This document shows positions 8,142-15,976 of a stretch of DNA of 30,481 bases, one piece after another (position 1 is the first letter of the stretch; each line of letters begins with the position of its first letter). Origin of the DNA: a virus; IMG/VR virus record IMGVR_UViG_3300013132_000174, positions 1 to 30,481 of that record. One strand, written 5' to 3'. The notes beneath the pieces were generated by a model. It had not been told where the DNA came from. It did no database searches and worked only from the letters and a program-made list of their open reading frames with translations. A program made the position numbers and the translations under genes.

Positions 8142-9623
8142 ATGTCAATCTTAAGGTCTTACTATAATAAGAATAATACGATTCAACACAATAGTCTTGT
8201 AAATACAGGACGAAACCCTGTTACACAACTATTTTTTGGTAGTGATTTGGCTACATTTGCCCCAAATGGTTTTACTAGATTTATATTTGATTTGGATTTA
8301 GATTTATTAAGGGAAAATATTGAAACTGGTGTTATTTCAACAGGGTGTACCACAGGAATGACACACACTCTTACAATGACAAATACGTCATCGTTTGATA
8401 TAGATTTACTAAATACAACCGCATCAGACGGTTCACGAAGAGCAACATCATTTGATTTAATTTTGTTTAGAATACCAACATATTCAGGAATGACAGGAAG
8501 TGGTCAAACATGGGATGAAGGTGTTGGTTTTGATTATATTTCAAACCAAGCAATTGCACAATTCTCGGAAAACGTACCATATAGTACTAGACCATCTAAC
8601 TGGTATCAACGAACAACTTTAACAGATTGGTCACAACCAGGAATTTACAATAATACAAACTCTTTAACGGGAATGACTGGATTAAATTATTCAGCACTAA
8701 CAATTGTTGATACTCAACATTTTGAACTCGGAAATGAAGATATTGATTTTGATATGACTAATGAAATAAATGGTATATTAAATGGAAGTATCACTGGTGT
8801 AACTGGATGGGGTGTGGCGTATGTTCCACAATTAGAAAATTATGAAGGTTTAACAGAAACATATTCTGTTGGGTTTTTTACAAGACATACTCAAACTTTT
8901 TATCAGCCATTTTTACAAACAACATATGATGATTTGATAGAAGATGATAGAAACACTTTTGTTACAAATAGAGAAAACAAACTTTATTTGTATATCTATT
9001 CTAATGGTAATTTTATGAATTTAGATGAAGACCCTACAGTAACAATATATGACCCTGATGGTGAAATTGTTACAGGAATGTCATCATTAAGTACTTGTTT
9101 ACGAACTAAGGGGGTTTATGAGGTTGTTGTTCCACCTATAAGTGGTTATAGTACTCCATGTCAATTTACTGATAAGTGGTCTAATTTAATAGTTAGTGGT
9201 AATACATTACAGGATGTTGAATTAGAATTTATTTTACAAAACCAAACCGCATTATATCAAATAGGAAGTCAATCTAAAGACCCAGTATTATATGGTTTTG
9301 ATTTTAGTGGTATTAAACAAAATGAAAAAATACTTAATACTGACATAAGAAAAGTAATGGTTACTATAAAACAAGCATATAGTAGTCAAATTGTCCTTAA
9401 TAATATTGAAGCCTTTTATCGTGTTTATGTTAAAGAAGGAACTACTGAAGTTCAAGTACAAGATTGGACTCCAATAAATAGAACACCAAATGAATATTAT
9501 TTTATGTTCGACACAAGAGATAAATTACCAAATCAATACTATGTTGATATCAGGGTGAATACAAGTGGAGAACGAGATACTTATCAAAAACAGTTAATGT
9601 TTCAAATCGTAAATAAAAAATGA
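8142..9623 (+). CDS. Beta-rich virion protein with DNRLRE-like N-terminal region
   Basis: A 493-residue, Thr/Ser/Asn/Tyr-rich protein with almost no long helix, typical of fibres or decoration proteins. Near residues 205-222 the sequence DIDFDMTNEINGILNGSI, followed by GWGVAYVPQ, resembles the DNRLRE-type fold (a jelly roll in which a helix-like D-x-T-xx-V-xx-W/I-x-NG segment precedes a G-a-A-L strand). Residues about 270-345 look like an Ig-like domain (TVTIYDPDGEIVTGM to GVYEVVVPP), and a second beta domain closes the protein. It probably sits on the virion surface and may touch host glycans. It ends with ATGA overlapping the next gene. Family names are inferred from pattern only. Confidence 0.55.
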   Translation: MSILRSYYNKNNTIQHNSLVNTGRNPVTQLFFGSDLATFAPNGFTRFIFDLDLDLLRENIETGVISTGCTTGMTHTLTMTNTSSFDIDLLNTTASDGSRRATSFDLILFRIPTYSGMTGSGQTWDEGVGFDYISNQAIAQFSENVPYSTRPSNWYQRTTLTDWSQPGIYNNTNSLTGMTGLNYSALTIVDTQHFELGNEDIDFDMTNEINGILNGSITGVTGWGVAYVPQLENYEGLTETYSVGFFTRHTQTFYQPFLQTTYDDLIEDDRNTFVTNRENKLYLYIYSNGNFMNLDEDPTVTIYDPDGEIVTGMSSLSTCLRTKGVYEVVVPPISGYSTPCQFTDKWSNLIVSGNTLQDVELEFILQNQTALYQIGSQSKDPVLYGFDFSGIKQNEKILNTDIRKVMVTIKQAYSSQIVLNNIEAFYRVYVKEGTTEVQVQDWTPINRTPNEYYFMFDTRDKLPNQYYVDIRVNTSGERDTYQKQLMFQIVNKK

Positions 9624-10084
9624 AAAAAATAGTAAAACTTAACGAAAGTCAACTTTCACAACTTGTAAATAAAATTTTACAAGAACAAGAAAATAACAGA
9701 TATATGTTTTTTTCTAATTTAGAACAAATACATCGTCAAACAGGTATGTTATTAGACATGGATAAAAATGTCTTAGAAAATATCTTAGAAAATGGTCATG
9801 ATTGGGCTCAAGACCATATTGCTGAAGCAAAAAATAATATGGACCAAGTTTTTGATTTTCTTATGAACGAAATAAATGGTGATGGAAATGATGATGATAT
9901 GAATACCATGAATGAAGGTAGAAAAAAAACTGGTACAAAACTTTGCGCTAGAGGAAAAGCTGCCGCTAAAGCCAAATATGATGTCTACCCATCGGCATAT
10001 GCTAATGGATATGCTGTTCAAGTATGTAAAGGTAAACAACCAGGACTTGACGGAAAAAAACGTTGTTCAGGTGTTTATTGTTAA
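9620..10084 (+). CDS. Small protein with N-terminal tag-like helix and basic C-terminal domain
   Basis: A 154-residue protein in three parts. Residues 1-24 form an amphipathic helix ending ILQEQ. Residues 25-100 are helical and acidic. Residues 106-154 hold a basic, Cys-containing domain with LCARGKAAAKAKYDVYPSAY and then QVCKGK. That last pattern is found in many phages of marine bacteria and resembles a DUF5872-type unit; its function is unknown. The first part looks like a T4 capsid-targeting sequence, ending in a possible gp21 site (L-Q-E then Q). A DNA-bound internal head protein is possible. The gene overlaps the preceding virion gene by ATGA. Confidence 0.6.
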   Translation: MKKIVKLNESQLSQLVNKILQEQENNRYMFFSNLEQIHRQTGMLLDMDKNVLENILENGHDWAQDHIAEAKNNMDQVFDFLMNEINGDGNDDDMNTMNEGRKKTGTKLCARGKAAAKAKYDVYPSAYANGYAVQVCKGKQPGLDGKKRCSGVYC

Positions 10085-10090
10085 AACTAT

Positions 10091-10120
10091 TTTGAGATTT
10101 CAAAAATTGTTGTATATTTG
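10091..10120 (+). promoter_or_regulatory. Bacteroidota-type promoter (TTTG-N18-TATATTTG)
   Basis: TTTG at 10091-10094, an 18-base spacer, and TATATTTG at 10113-10120 match the established Bacteroidota housekeeping promoter (-33 TTTG, -7 TAnnTTTG). The ATG of the next gene is at 10139, so the leader would be only about 10-15 bases. It would let unmodified host polymerase transcribe this gene. Confidence 0.7.
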
Positions 10121-10138
10121 TAGACAATTTAACAAAGT

Positions 10139-10546
10139 ATGAAATCTTACAAACACTCTTTCCGCAGGTTAGTTCAATCAATATACATTCATATTGTAAA
10201 AAAGTTAGATTATGAAAGAGGTTATCGTAGTCGTTATGAATTGGATTGTTTATTTATTTGTAAAAAATTGATAAATCATCCTGAAAGTGTACTTTTAATG
10301 ACACCTCTTTCAAACAAAAGATACATTAAAAACGATGAACATGGGATTTTTATAACCATTGAGGGTCAACACGTTAATGTTATCAATCATAAATATTCTT
10401 ACACCGTTTCTATAACAGAAAAAACTAAAACTGAAATAATAGATTTATTTAATCATATTATTGAAAAACAACGATTGATGATGGAGGAAGAAATTTCTTC
10501 CAATATCAAACACTCATTAAAAAATATACTTCATTCGTTAGATTGA
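10139..10546 (+). CDS. Small protein of unknown function (135 aa), likely early-expressed
   Basis: Not recognised. A 135-residue, basic protein. The N-terminal third is Arg/Lys/Tyr-rich (about residues 1-40), the centre is a beta-type segment (IFITIEGQHVNVINHKYSYT), and the C-terminal 40 residues form a charged helix. No membrane span or signal. It directly follows a good host-type promoter, unlike the structural genes before it, so it may be made early in infection and could act on a host target. Its last nine bases overlap the tail of a gene on the other strand. Confidence 0.6.
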   Translation: MKSYKHSFRRLVQSIYIHIVKKLDYERGYRSRYELDCLFICKKLINHPESVLLMTPLSNKRYIKNDEHGIFITIEGQHVNVINHKYSYTVSITEKTKTEIIDLFNHIIEKQRLMMEEEISSNIKHSLKNILHSLD

Positions 10547-11089
10547 CGGGCAGATACTTTCTGCCATATCAATCGCATCCTTCTCATCTATAAGTCCGAT
10601 TCGGTACAACACGCAGTAGTATCTTGGATTTTCGTTTAAATGGTCTTGAGCAATTTTTTTAGCCTCTTTTGGGTTGGTTGTGTGCTCCATTTCAACTTTT
10701 TGTCCAAGTTCTAGCATTTTACTTTTGCTAACTTGTTCATGGAGGATGGACTTAATTAAATGTCTCATTCCTTCGTTGGTTTTTTTTCTTGGTTTATATG
10801 ATGTCATAACGGGTTTTTGTCCTTTACCCGTTTGTGTATCTTTTTTTTCTGCGGCTCTTTTTTGTCTACAAGCAGCTTGTTTTTCGGCATCACTCATTTT
10901 ACCAGCAACACCAGCTGCTCTACATTTTGGATACGATTTAGAGTCGGCATCAGGTCTACCACATGGTGGGTGTTTACCATCTTTTTTGGTACAAATATTA
11001 ACCCAAGGACCTTTTGGTTGGGAACTTCCTTTTGGTTTTTTCTTTTTACCAAACCATACTGCTAAATCTTCAGTTATTTTATCATCCAT
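10538..11089 (-). CDS. Two-domain small phage protein (DUF6321-like + DUF5661-like) with an internal tag motif
   Basis: A 183-residue basic protein. Residues 1-103 are Lys/Pro/Cys-rich, with four cysteines (in NICTKKDGKHPPCGRP, YPKCRAAG and AACRQKRAAEKK). This style recurs in phages of marine bacteria. Residues 105-119 carry NEGMRHLIKSILHEQ, which matches the tag-like helix of the protein encoded at 9620-10084. Residues about 124-165 (GQKVEMEHTTNPKEAKKIAQ, then DHLNENPRYY) resemble the DUF5661 pattern E-x-EHT...A-x-x-IA-x-DHL-x-E-x-P-x-YY. The middle L-H-E could be a prohead-protease site separating the domains. Functions of both domains are unknown; family names are from memory and tentative. 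Confidence 0.6.
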   Translation of the reverse strand: MDDKITEDLAVWFGKKKKPKGSSQPKGPWVNICTKKDGKHPPCGRPDADSKSYPKCRAAGVAGKMSDAEKQAACRQKRAAEKKDTQTGKGQKPVMTSYKPRKKTNEGMRHLIKSILHEQVSKSKMLELGQKVEMEHTTNPKEAKKIAQDHLNENPRYYCVLYRIGLIDEKDAIDMAESICPSI

Positions 11090-11120
11090 CTTGTTTTTTG
11101 TGTAATTTTTACGATACTTT

Positions 11121-11128
11121 TATAAATA
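11121..11128 (-). promoter_or_regulatory. Octamer TATTTATA (minus) / TATAAATA (plus) between divergent genes
   Basis: The octamer lies between divergent genes starting at 11089 (minus) and 11138 (plus). Read on the minus strand it is TATTTATA, 31 bases before that start. Read on the plus strand it is TATAAATA, the T4 late -10 sequence, nine bases before ATG. Which strand is used cannot be decided by eye. Confidence 0.3.
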
Positions 11129-11137
11129 TATTAGACC

Positions 11138-11365
11138 ATGGAAAATACATCGCACAATACCGAAAATAAAGAAATTTTAGGAGTTTTATTTGATACTATT
11201 ACATATTTTTCTGAAGACCAATTAAATATTTTAATTGATGGTATGAATGAAGCTCAAGCTAAACACATAATAGAGTCTGCATTACATTCATGTCACAGTC
11301 GAGGTGTTTTTTCATTGTTAGAATCTGAATTAGTTTCGAAGGCCATTAGAACTATCAATAAATAA
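11138..11365 (+). CDS. Small protein of unknown function (75 aa)
   Basis: Not recognised. A helical, acidic protein of 75 residues with a Cys-His-x-Arg turn (CHSRGVFSLLESEL) in the last third. It is a lone plus-strand gene between two minus-strand genes and is followed directly by a strong hairpin terminator. The clean start, the terminator placed right after the stop, and the absence of another frame support a real gene. Confidence 0.55.
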   Translation: MENTSHNTENKEILGVLFDTITYFSEDQLNILIDGMNEAQAKHIIESALHSCHSRGVFSLLESELVSKAIRTINK

Positions 11366-11366
11366 A

Positions 11367-11388
11367 AAAGGGGACCTAAGTCCCCTTT
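11367..11388. terminator. Bidirectional intrinsic terminator
   Basis: A nine-base-pair stem (AAAGGGGAC / GTCCCCTTT) with loop CTAA. On the minus strand the stem is followed by a run of T. It lies two bases after a plus-strand stop and 21 bases after the capsid gene stop on the minus strand, so it serves both converging units. Confidence 0.85.
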
Positions 11389-11409
11389 ATATAACTATTT
11401 TAAGATAGA

Positions 11410-13260
11410 TTATCTTAATTCTCTCAAGTCGAAAGTTCTAACACCGTCAACTGTTACTCTACCATAGAAACGGTTGTTAACCATCTTCTTAGCGTATCTT
11501 GTCATGATACCCTTGATAGGAGTGAAGTTGAATGGGTTATACATAGTTGGAGTCAACTGTAGAGGTACGTATGGAGCGTAAATGTAACCTGTATCCAACA
11601 AGCTAGTACCTTTGTGTCCAATCAACACTTGGTTAGCTGGGAAGTAAGGGTCACGATACACTTGGTATCTACCTGACAATGTACCGATTCTTTCGATACC
11701 CATGTTGTATTGGTCTTGGTCAGGAGCCGCGTTTGAAACGTGGAAATACTCCAAGTCATCAAAGATAGCTGAAACTTCAGAAGAAACAACAATCCAGTTA
11801 GCACCACCTCTCAAAGTTGATTTGTGGATTTGAGCTGATAATTGGTTGATTGCTGTAATCAAAGTTTGGTTCCAGTCTTTTTGAGTGTATGGAGTAGTAC
11901 CGCTAGAAGATAATCTCTTCCAACCGTTGTAATCCCATCTTAGGTTCCAAGCTGCACCTTTTCTCAAGTCTCTCAAGATTTCTCTATCGATTTCAGCCGC
12001 CACTTGCTCAGACAATAAAGCTGTTAATTCAGCCTCAGCGTCAATGTTGTGGAATGCAGCTACGTCTTGAGCTAATTCAGGTGACCATTGTGCTCTAAGT
12101 TTTCTTTCTGTAACAGAAACAGTTACTGACTCAAGGTCGAAAGAAACTTCACCGATTTGGTCTTCGAATTCAAGCTCTTTGTAGATTCTGTAAACACCAA
12201 CAAATGCGTTGTTGTTAGCAGTTGAAGAAGAGAAAGTTGAACCTGTGTAACCATCAGGAGATGTTTGACCACAAGATACACATACTGGAGTTTGTAAGTC
12301 AACTTCCAAGTAGATTTTACCTTCAGCATCACAAGTATTGTAGTACTGACCACCTGAACCTGTTGTAGGCCAAGTTGTTGAAGCCATGCTACCGTACTGA
12401 ACAATACCTTTACCATATTTCTGAGTTACTACTCTGAATAAGTAAGGATTGCTAATGTTATCTGTTGTAGTTGTGTTTGAAGAAACACCAAAGATGTTTA
12501 ATCCTGAAAGGAATTCTTCAGTATCCATAGTATTACCGTTAGGTCCGATTAACTGACCAGCACCTGCTGATGAGAAACCTGATAATACGATAAATACTTT
12601 TCTATAATCAGTTGATGTGTAAGCTGAAGGAACTAAACCACCGTTAGAATCCCATGCAACTGTTACAGTTGTAGCTGTAGTTGCAGACCACTTACCTTTA
12701 GAGTAATCAAATAAACCTGGAGGGTTCAAACCAGCTTCATTACCTTCGTAGAATTGGTCATACAAATCCTTAGTGTAGTAAGGGTTGTAAGTACCGTTAG
12801 AATCAGCTGAAGTGTAACCAGCGTCAGGATTACCAGGATAGTTACCTGGAGAACCTACAGGAGCGTAGTGGTCACCAGATTGACCGAAGTATCCTAAGTC
12901 GTTTGGTGTAGTACCACCAGAGTAACCTTGAATTTTAGGTACGAAGTAGAACAATTTACCGATAGGTAAGTTCATTGCTTGTACAGATACGATGTCGTTA
13001 GCCAAAAGTTTAGAGAATACTCTTCTCACGATTGGGAATACAACTGTTTCAAAAGAACCTGAATCTGTTGTAGAAGAAGCTTCGTTAATTAAGTAAGAAG
13101 CTTGGTTTTCGTACAACTGAGCTACGTTTTCTTTCATGTGGCCTTTCAAACCTTCCAAAAAGCCTAGTTTATCCCATTTGTTGATTGTGTCTTCTTTGAT
13201 AACCTTCAAGTGCTTAAGACCAATGTTACCAACAAGACCGCTTTCTAATAATGCACCCAT
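11410..13260 (-). CDS. Major capsid protein, T4 gp23-like
   Basis: A 616-residue HK97-fold capsid protein of the T4 type. The best signature is SFETVVFPIVRRVFSKLLAN followed by DIVSVQAMNLPIGKLFYF (from residue about 69), matching the start of mature gp23. Just before it, residues 57-62 read YLINEA; cleavage after Glu60 (I-N-E then A) fits the gp21 rule and would remove a 60-residue propeptide. Residues about 110-340 hold a Gly/Thr/Tyr-rich insertion, which makes the protein longer than T4 gp23 (521). The C-terminal half is well conserved in style (ELTALLSEQVAAEIDREIL, and a VRTFDLREL end). Codon choice looks less AT-rich than in neighbours, as expected for the most abundant protein. Its leader is A-rich without G. 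Confidence 0.95.
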   Translation of the reverse strand: MGALLESGLVGNIGLKHLKVIKEDTINKWDKLGFLEGLKGHMKENVAQLYENQASYLINEASSTTDSGSFETVVFPIVRRVFSKLLANDIVSVQAMNLPIGKLFYFVPKIQGYSGGTTPNDLGYFGQSGDHYAPVGSPGNYPGNPDAGYTSADSNGTYNPYYTKDLYDQFYEGNEAGLNPPGLFDYSKGKWSATTATTVTVAWDSNGGLVPSAYTSTDYRKVFIVLSGFSSAGAGQLIGPNGNTMDTEEFLSGLNIFGVSSNTTTTDNISNPYLFRVVTQKYGKGIVQYGSMASTTWPTTGSGGQYYNTCDAEGKIYLEVDLQTPVCVSCGQTSPDGYTGSTFSSSTANNNAFVGVYRIYKELEFEDQIGEVSFDLESVTVSVTERKLRAQWSPELAQDVAAFHNIDAEAELTALLSEQVAAEIDREILRDLRKGAAWNLRWDYNGWKRLSSSGTTPYTQKDWNQTLITAINQLSAQIHKSTLRGGANWIVVSSEVSAIFDDLEYFHVSNAAPDQDQYNMGIERIGTLSGRYQVYRDPYFPANQVLIGHKGTSLLDTGYIYAPYVPLQLTPTMYNPFNFTPIKGIMTRYAKKMVNNRFYGRVTVDGVRTFDLRELR

Positions 13261-13294
13261 TGTTTTATTATTTTGTTTTTATTTTTATTTATTT
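13261..13294 (-). promoter_or_regulatory. G-free A-rich leader of the capsid gene
   Basis: On the sense strand the 34 bases between the scaffold stop and the capsid ATG contain only A and T plus two C, and no G. There is no Shine-Dalgarno sequence. In Bacteroidota, A-rich unstructured leaders are known to favour initiation, so this may act as a translation enhancer. Confidence 0.45.
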
Positions 13295-14884
13295 TTATTT
13301 GTTAATTTTTGACATAATATCCTTCATTCTTAAGAATTGAGGATTTTCATATGTCTTAGATTCAATCAAGTTTTGTGATGAACCTGATGCTGGAGATTTT
13401 TCAATCTTTTCCATTGATTCTGTCACAACACTCTGTGTTTTGTTATTTGACAATTCATTTTTCATAGACGTGTAAAGATTTTTAGATTCTTTTAATGTCT
13501 CAACGTCATCAAATCTTCTAAGAATGTTAATTTTTTCTTGTTTAGTTGTGGTATGTTCAGTAAACAATCTAGTAGCATATGCTAAGTTTGAATTAAATAC
13601 CGCAACTTCATTTAACTTTTCTCTGAAAATATTAAGTGCTTTTCTGTACTCCTCATTTTTTTGTCTAAGAGTTTGTACTTCTTCATGTAAAGCTTCATTT
13701 GGAATAACCTTCATTTTTGGAAGACCTTTTCTTTCAGCATAATTTCTTGTGCCATTGCTTAAAGTTCTTGCTGCTTCTTTATGTTCACCTTTTTTACGAG
13801 TTTCAAAATGAGCATCATCTCTTCTAGCCTTCATTGATTTTAAATCTTTGTCAGCCATTTTACCATGTTTCATTCCTTCTTTCTCATCTTCACGGTCGTC
13901 ATAACCTTGCTTCTTACCTTCAGTGTATTCGAATTTTTTTGGTTTTAAATTCATTCCAACTCCTTTAGCACTACCTTTTGGTTCGATAGTTGCTTCTTTA
14001 GTTTCCATTTTCTTACCTTCTTTAAATTCAAAATCAGGTTTTCCTGTTTTAACACCTTTACCTACAACAGGTTTGGTCATCATAGAACCTTCTTTAGTTT
14101 CCATTTTTTTAGCCTTATTAGTGAGAGAAGCTTTTGACAATTTACCAATTACTGGTTTAATAGTCATAGCACCTTCGTTAACATCGTCATCCTCGTCTTC
14201 ATCTTCTTCGTCCATCTCTATTTCATAAACGATTTCATCTTCATCAGATTCATCCATATCTTCTTCATACATTTCATCAGTTTCTTCTTCACCAAAGATT
14301 TTAGCCATCATAGCATCTAAGTTATTAGGGTCATCCATATCTTCAGTCATTTCTTCATCCATGTATTCTTCTTCCATAGATTCTTCCTCCATTTCACCTT
14401 CAGTCTGAATAATGTATTCAACATCTTCATCTTCGTCTTCTAAGTGAATGTTATCATCATCTTGTGTAACAATAATACCGTCTTCATCTCCCATTTTTTT
14501 GAAAACTTTTACGATATCGTCAATTGAAGCATTTCTTAAATCTGTTGGAGTTTCATCGTCTCCCATATCGAACATATCAATATCGATTTCTTCAGATTCA
14601 TCATCAGATTCATCATCCATATCTTCCATGTCATCCATATCTTCTTCATCAGAACCCATATCGACCATGTCCATAGATACTTCATCTTCAGTATCTTGTT
14701 CGTCCATGTTAATTTCTTTGGTTTCTTCTTCTTTAGTCTCATTTTTCAAAGACTCTTTTACTAATTCAGAGATTTCTTCCTTCATTGTAGAAGCAAGTAT
14801 TCCTTTTGCGTTTTCGGCTACTACTTGTTCCAAATTTTTCATTTGTAGTAGTGCTTCCTCAACTAATGACTTATTTTCTGCCAT
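13295..14884 (-). CDS. Acidic prohead scaffold/core protein, gp22 position
   Basis: A 529-residue protein located directly upstream of the capsid gene and downstream of the protease, where T4 encodes the gp22 scaffold. Residues about 50-235 are extremely Asp/Glu-rich with Met (repeated DMDD, DEED blocks). Residues about 235-370 are Lys/Glu/Gly-rich with a repeated METKE-type unit around MTIKPVIGK and MTKPVVGKG. The C-terminal third is helical (EVQTLRQKNEEYRKALNIFR, then VAVFNSNLAYATRLFTEH), typical of the part of T4-like scaffolds that binds capsid protein. The acidic centre is much longer than in T4 gp22 (269 residues). It should fill the prohead and be degraded by the protease. Confidence 0.8.
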   Translation of the reverse strand: MAENKSLVEEALLQMKNLEQVVAENAKGILASTMKEEISELVKESLKNETKEEETKEINMDEQDTEDEVSMDMVDMGSDEEDMDDMEDMDDESDDESEEIDIDMFDMGDDETPTDLRNASIDDIVKVFKKMGDEDGIIVTQDDDNIHLEDEDEDVEYIIQTEGEMEEESMEEEYMDEEMTEDMDDPNNLDAMMAKIFGEEETDEMYEEDMDESDEDEIVYEIEMDEEDEDEDDDVNEGAMTIKPVIGKLSKASLTNKAKKMETKEGSMMTKPVVGKGVKTGKPDFEFKEGKKMETKEATIEPKGSAKGVGMNLKPKKFEYTEGKKQGYDDREDEKEGMKHGKMADKDLKSMKARRDDAHFETRKKGEHKEAARTLSNGTRNYAERKGLPKMKVIPNEALHEEVQTLRQKNEEYRKALNIFREKLNEVAVFNSNLAYATRLFTEHTTTKQEKINILRRFDDVETLKESKNLYTSMKNELSNNKTQSVVTESMEKIEKSPASGSSQNLIESKTYENPQFLRMKDIMSKINK

Positions 14885-14908
14885 AAATTCTTATTGAATA
14901 ATTTACAC

Positions 14909-14916
14909 TATAAATA
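14909..14916 (-). promoter_or_regulatory. Candidate late promoter octamer TATTTATA
   Basis: On the minus strand TATTTATA (followed by GTG) lies 24 bases before the scaffold start and just after a terminator at 14970-14995. Terminator, octamer and gene start in this order support it as a promoter for scaffold and capsid genes. Confidence 0.45.
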
Positions 14917-14969
14917 TATCCAAAAGACAAAAAAATCATTTTAGAGTTATTATAAACCCTAAAAAAATA

Positions 14970-14995
14970 AAAAACCCCTCGTTTGAGGGGTTTTT
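14970..14995 (-). terminator. Intrinsic terminator after the DUF4494-like gene
   Basis: An 11-base-pair stem (AAAAACCCCTC / GAGGGGTTTTT on the plus strand) with loop GTTT, flanked by T runs on both strands. It begins one base past the minus-strand stop at 14997, so it ends the protease/DUF4494 transcript before the scaffold gene. Confidence 0.85.
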
Positions 14996-14996
14996 A

Positions 14997-15209
14997 TTAT
15001 TCTTCGATTACTTCATCAATTTTACTTTCGGACACGGATGTTATTCTCCAATCGTGTTGAAATCCGTGGTATCTTGCGGTTACTTTAGCTTCAACATCTG
15101 TTACTGAATAACCCCTAACCAATTTTTCTTCTCTGATTTTTTTTAATTTTCCTGTGTTTTCATCAGGTAGGTCATAAGTGACCTTTGCTACAAAATATTT
15201 TTCATCCAT
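14997..15209 (-). CDS. DUF4494-like small protein
   Basis: A 70-residue protein. It opens with KYFVAKVTYDLPDENTGKLK, continues with REEKLVRGYSVTDVEAKVTA and closes with a beta strand WRITSVS. This arrangement (strand, long turn, KK, a Y/L-V-x-A/G-x-S-x-T-x-A-E-A-like helix, then I-x-x-I) resembles DUF4494, a small family common in Bacteroidota and their phages with no known function. It lies between protease and scaffold, 13 bases after the protease stop, and is followed by a terminator. A head-assembly role is only suggested by position. Confidence 0.55.
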   Translation of the reverse strand: MDEKYFVAKVTYDLPDENTGKLKKIREEKLVRGYSVTDVEAKVTARYHGFQHDWRITSVSESKIDEVIEE

Positions 15210-15222
15210 GGTTTTAATTTTT

Positions 15223-15954
15223 TTATCTATCCAAATAATGATTTAATTTTTTCAATAAGTCAATAGAGCGGTTCATACTAGATGTTGTATTTTGTGAAAT
15301 TGGTGATAAACGGGCCATTTTTTCTTCTTCTAAGTTTTCTTCAAAATTACCTCTATCATCAATATTACTAAACAGATACGCTCCAGGTGTAGATGGTGAT
15401 GAAACTAAATCAAAACAAATTAGTTCAAAATCAGATTGTACTTCATTTTTTTCACCATTCTTTTTTAATGAACCAACACCACGAGATGAGATACCGAGAG
15501 TAACGCCTTGTCTTAATAAATTAGCCGCTTGGTCACCTTTAGTTGAAACTATACCTCTTTCATGAAAACCTGGTGATGTTAATAGTCTTAATTTACCCAT
15601 TAAAATGTGTCCATCCCACCAAATATCGTTAATAATGTGAGAAACCCTATCAAGGTCAATTAACGATGATTCAGGGTGGTTTAACTCAGATAGAGAAGTT
15701 CCTTTTTCAATCATTTTCTTATAATTGTCGGCTTCTCTTTTTAAGATTCCTTCAGGATATATTCTACCGTTTCTATTTGGTGTATTGTATTTTTGTAGAA
15801 CTGCGTAAAATTCAAAAGGCTTAGAATAATCTAAAAAATTTTTTTGTGATTCTTGGAGTACCTTTTTATTAAATTCATCGTGTGGAGACACGTGTCCGGC
15901 GTCCATTTCAATTAAGATTCCTTTACCAAGTTCATTAGCTCCTAATATTTTCAT
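15223..15954 (-). CDS. Prohead protease, T4 gp21-like (serine protease S80 type)
   Basis: A 243-residue protein with the layout of the herpes-assemblin/gp21 fold. The catalytic His is most likely His93 in SELNHPESSLIDLDRVSH, and the catalytic Ser is in GISSRGVGS (Ser156 or Ser157). The segment FELICFDLVSSPSTPGA (177-193) closes the domain and may supply the third residue (Asp182). FYAVLQKYNTPNRNGRIYP near 49-67 is also typical. It would cleave capsid, scaffold and internal proteins at L/I-x-E sites inside the prohead. The position between portal and scaffold genes matches T4. Length is close to T4 gp21 (212). Confidence 0.9.
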   Translation of the reverse strand: MKILGANELGKGILIEMDAGHVSPHDEFNKKVLQESQKNFLDYSKPFEFYAVLQKYNTPNRNGRIYPEGILKREADNYKKMIEKGTSLSELNHPESSLIDLDRVSHIINDIWWDGHILMGKLRLLTSPGFHERGIVSTKGDQAANLLRQGVTLGISSRGVGSLKKNGEKNEVQSDFELICFDLVSSPSTPGAYLFSNIDDRGNFEENLEEEKMARLSPISQNTTSSMNRSIDLLKKLNHYLDR

Positions 15955-15968
15955 ATTTGTTTTTTACT

Positions 15969-15976
15969 AATAAATA
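15969..15976 (-). promoter_or_regulatory. Candidate late promoter octamer TATTTATT
   Basis: On the minus strand TATTTATT followed by AG lies 14 bases before the protease start at 15954. A one-base variant of the octamer seen at other unit starts, at the same distance as at 8120 and 17426. Confidence 0.3.

Noticed and set aside
10674-11105. Plus-strand open frame of 143 codons
   Set aside because: It is antisense to the two-domain gene at 10538-11089, whose product has recognisable family patterns; the plus-strand product is a Phe/Cys/Leu-rich shadow.
13923-14897. Plus-strand Ser-rich open frames
   Set aside because: They are the antisense of the Asp/Glu codons of the scaffold gene and show Ser runs caused by TCA/TCT complement codons.
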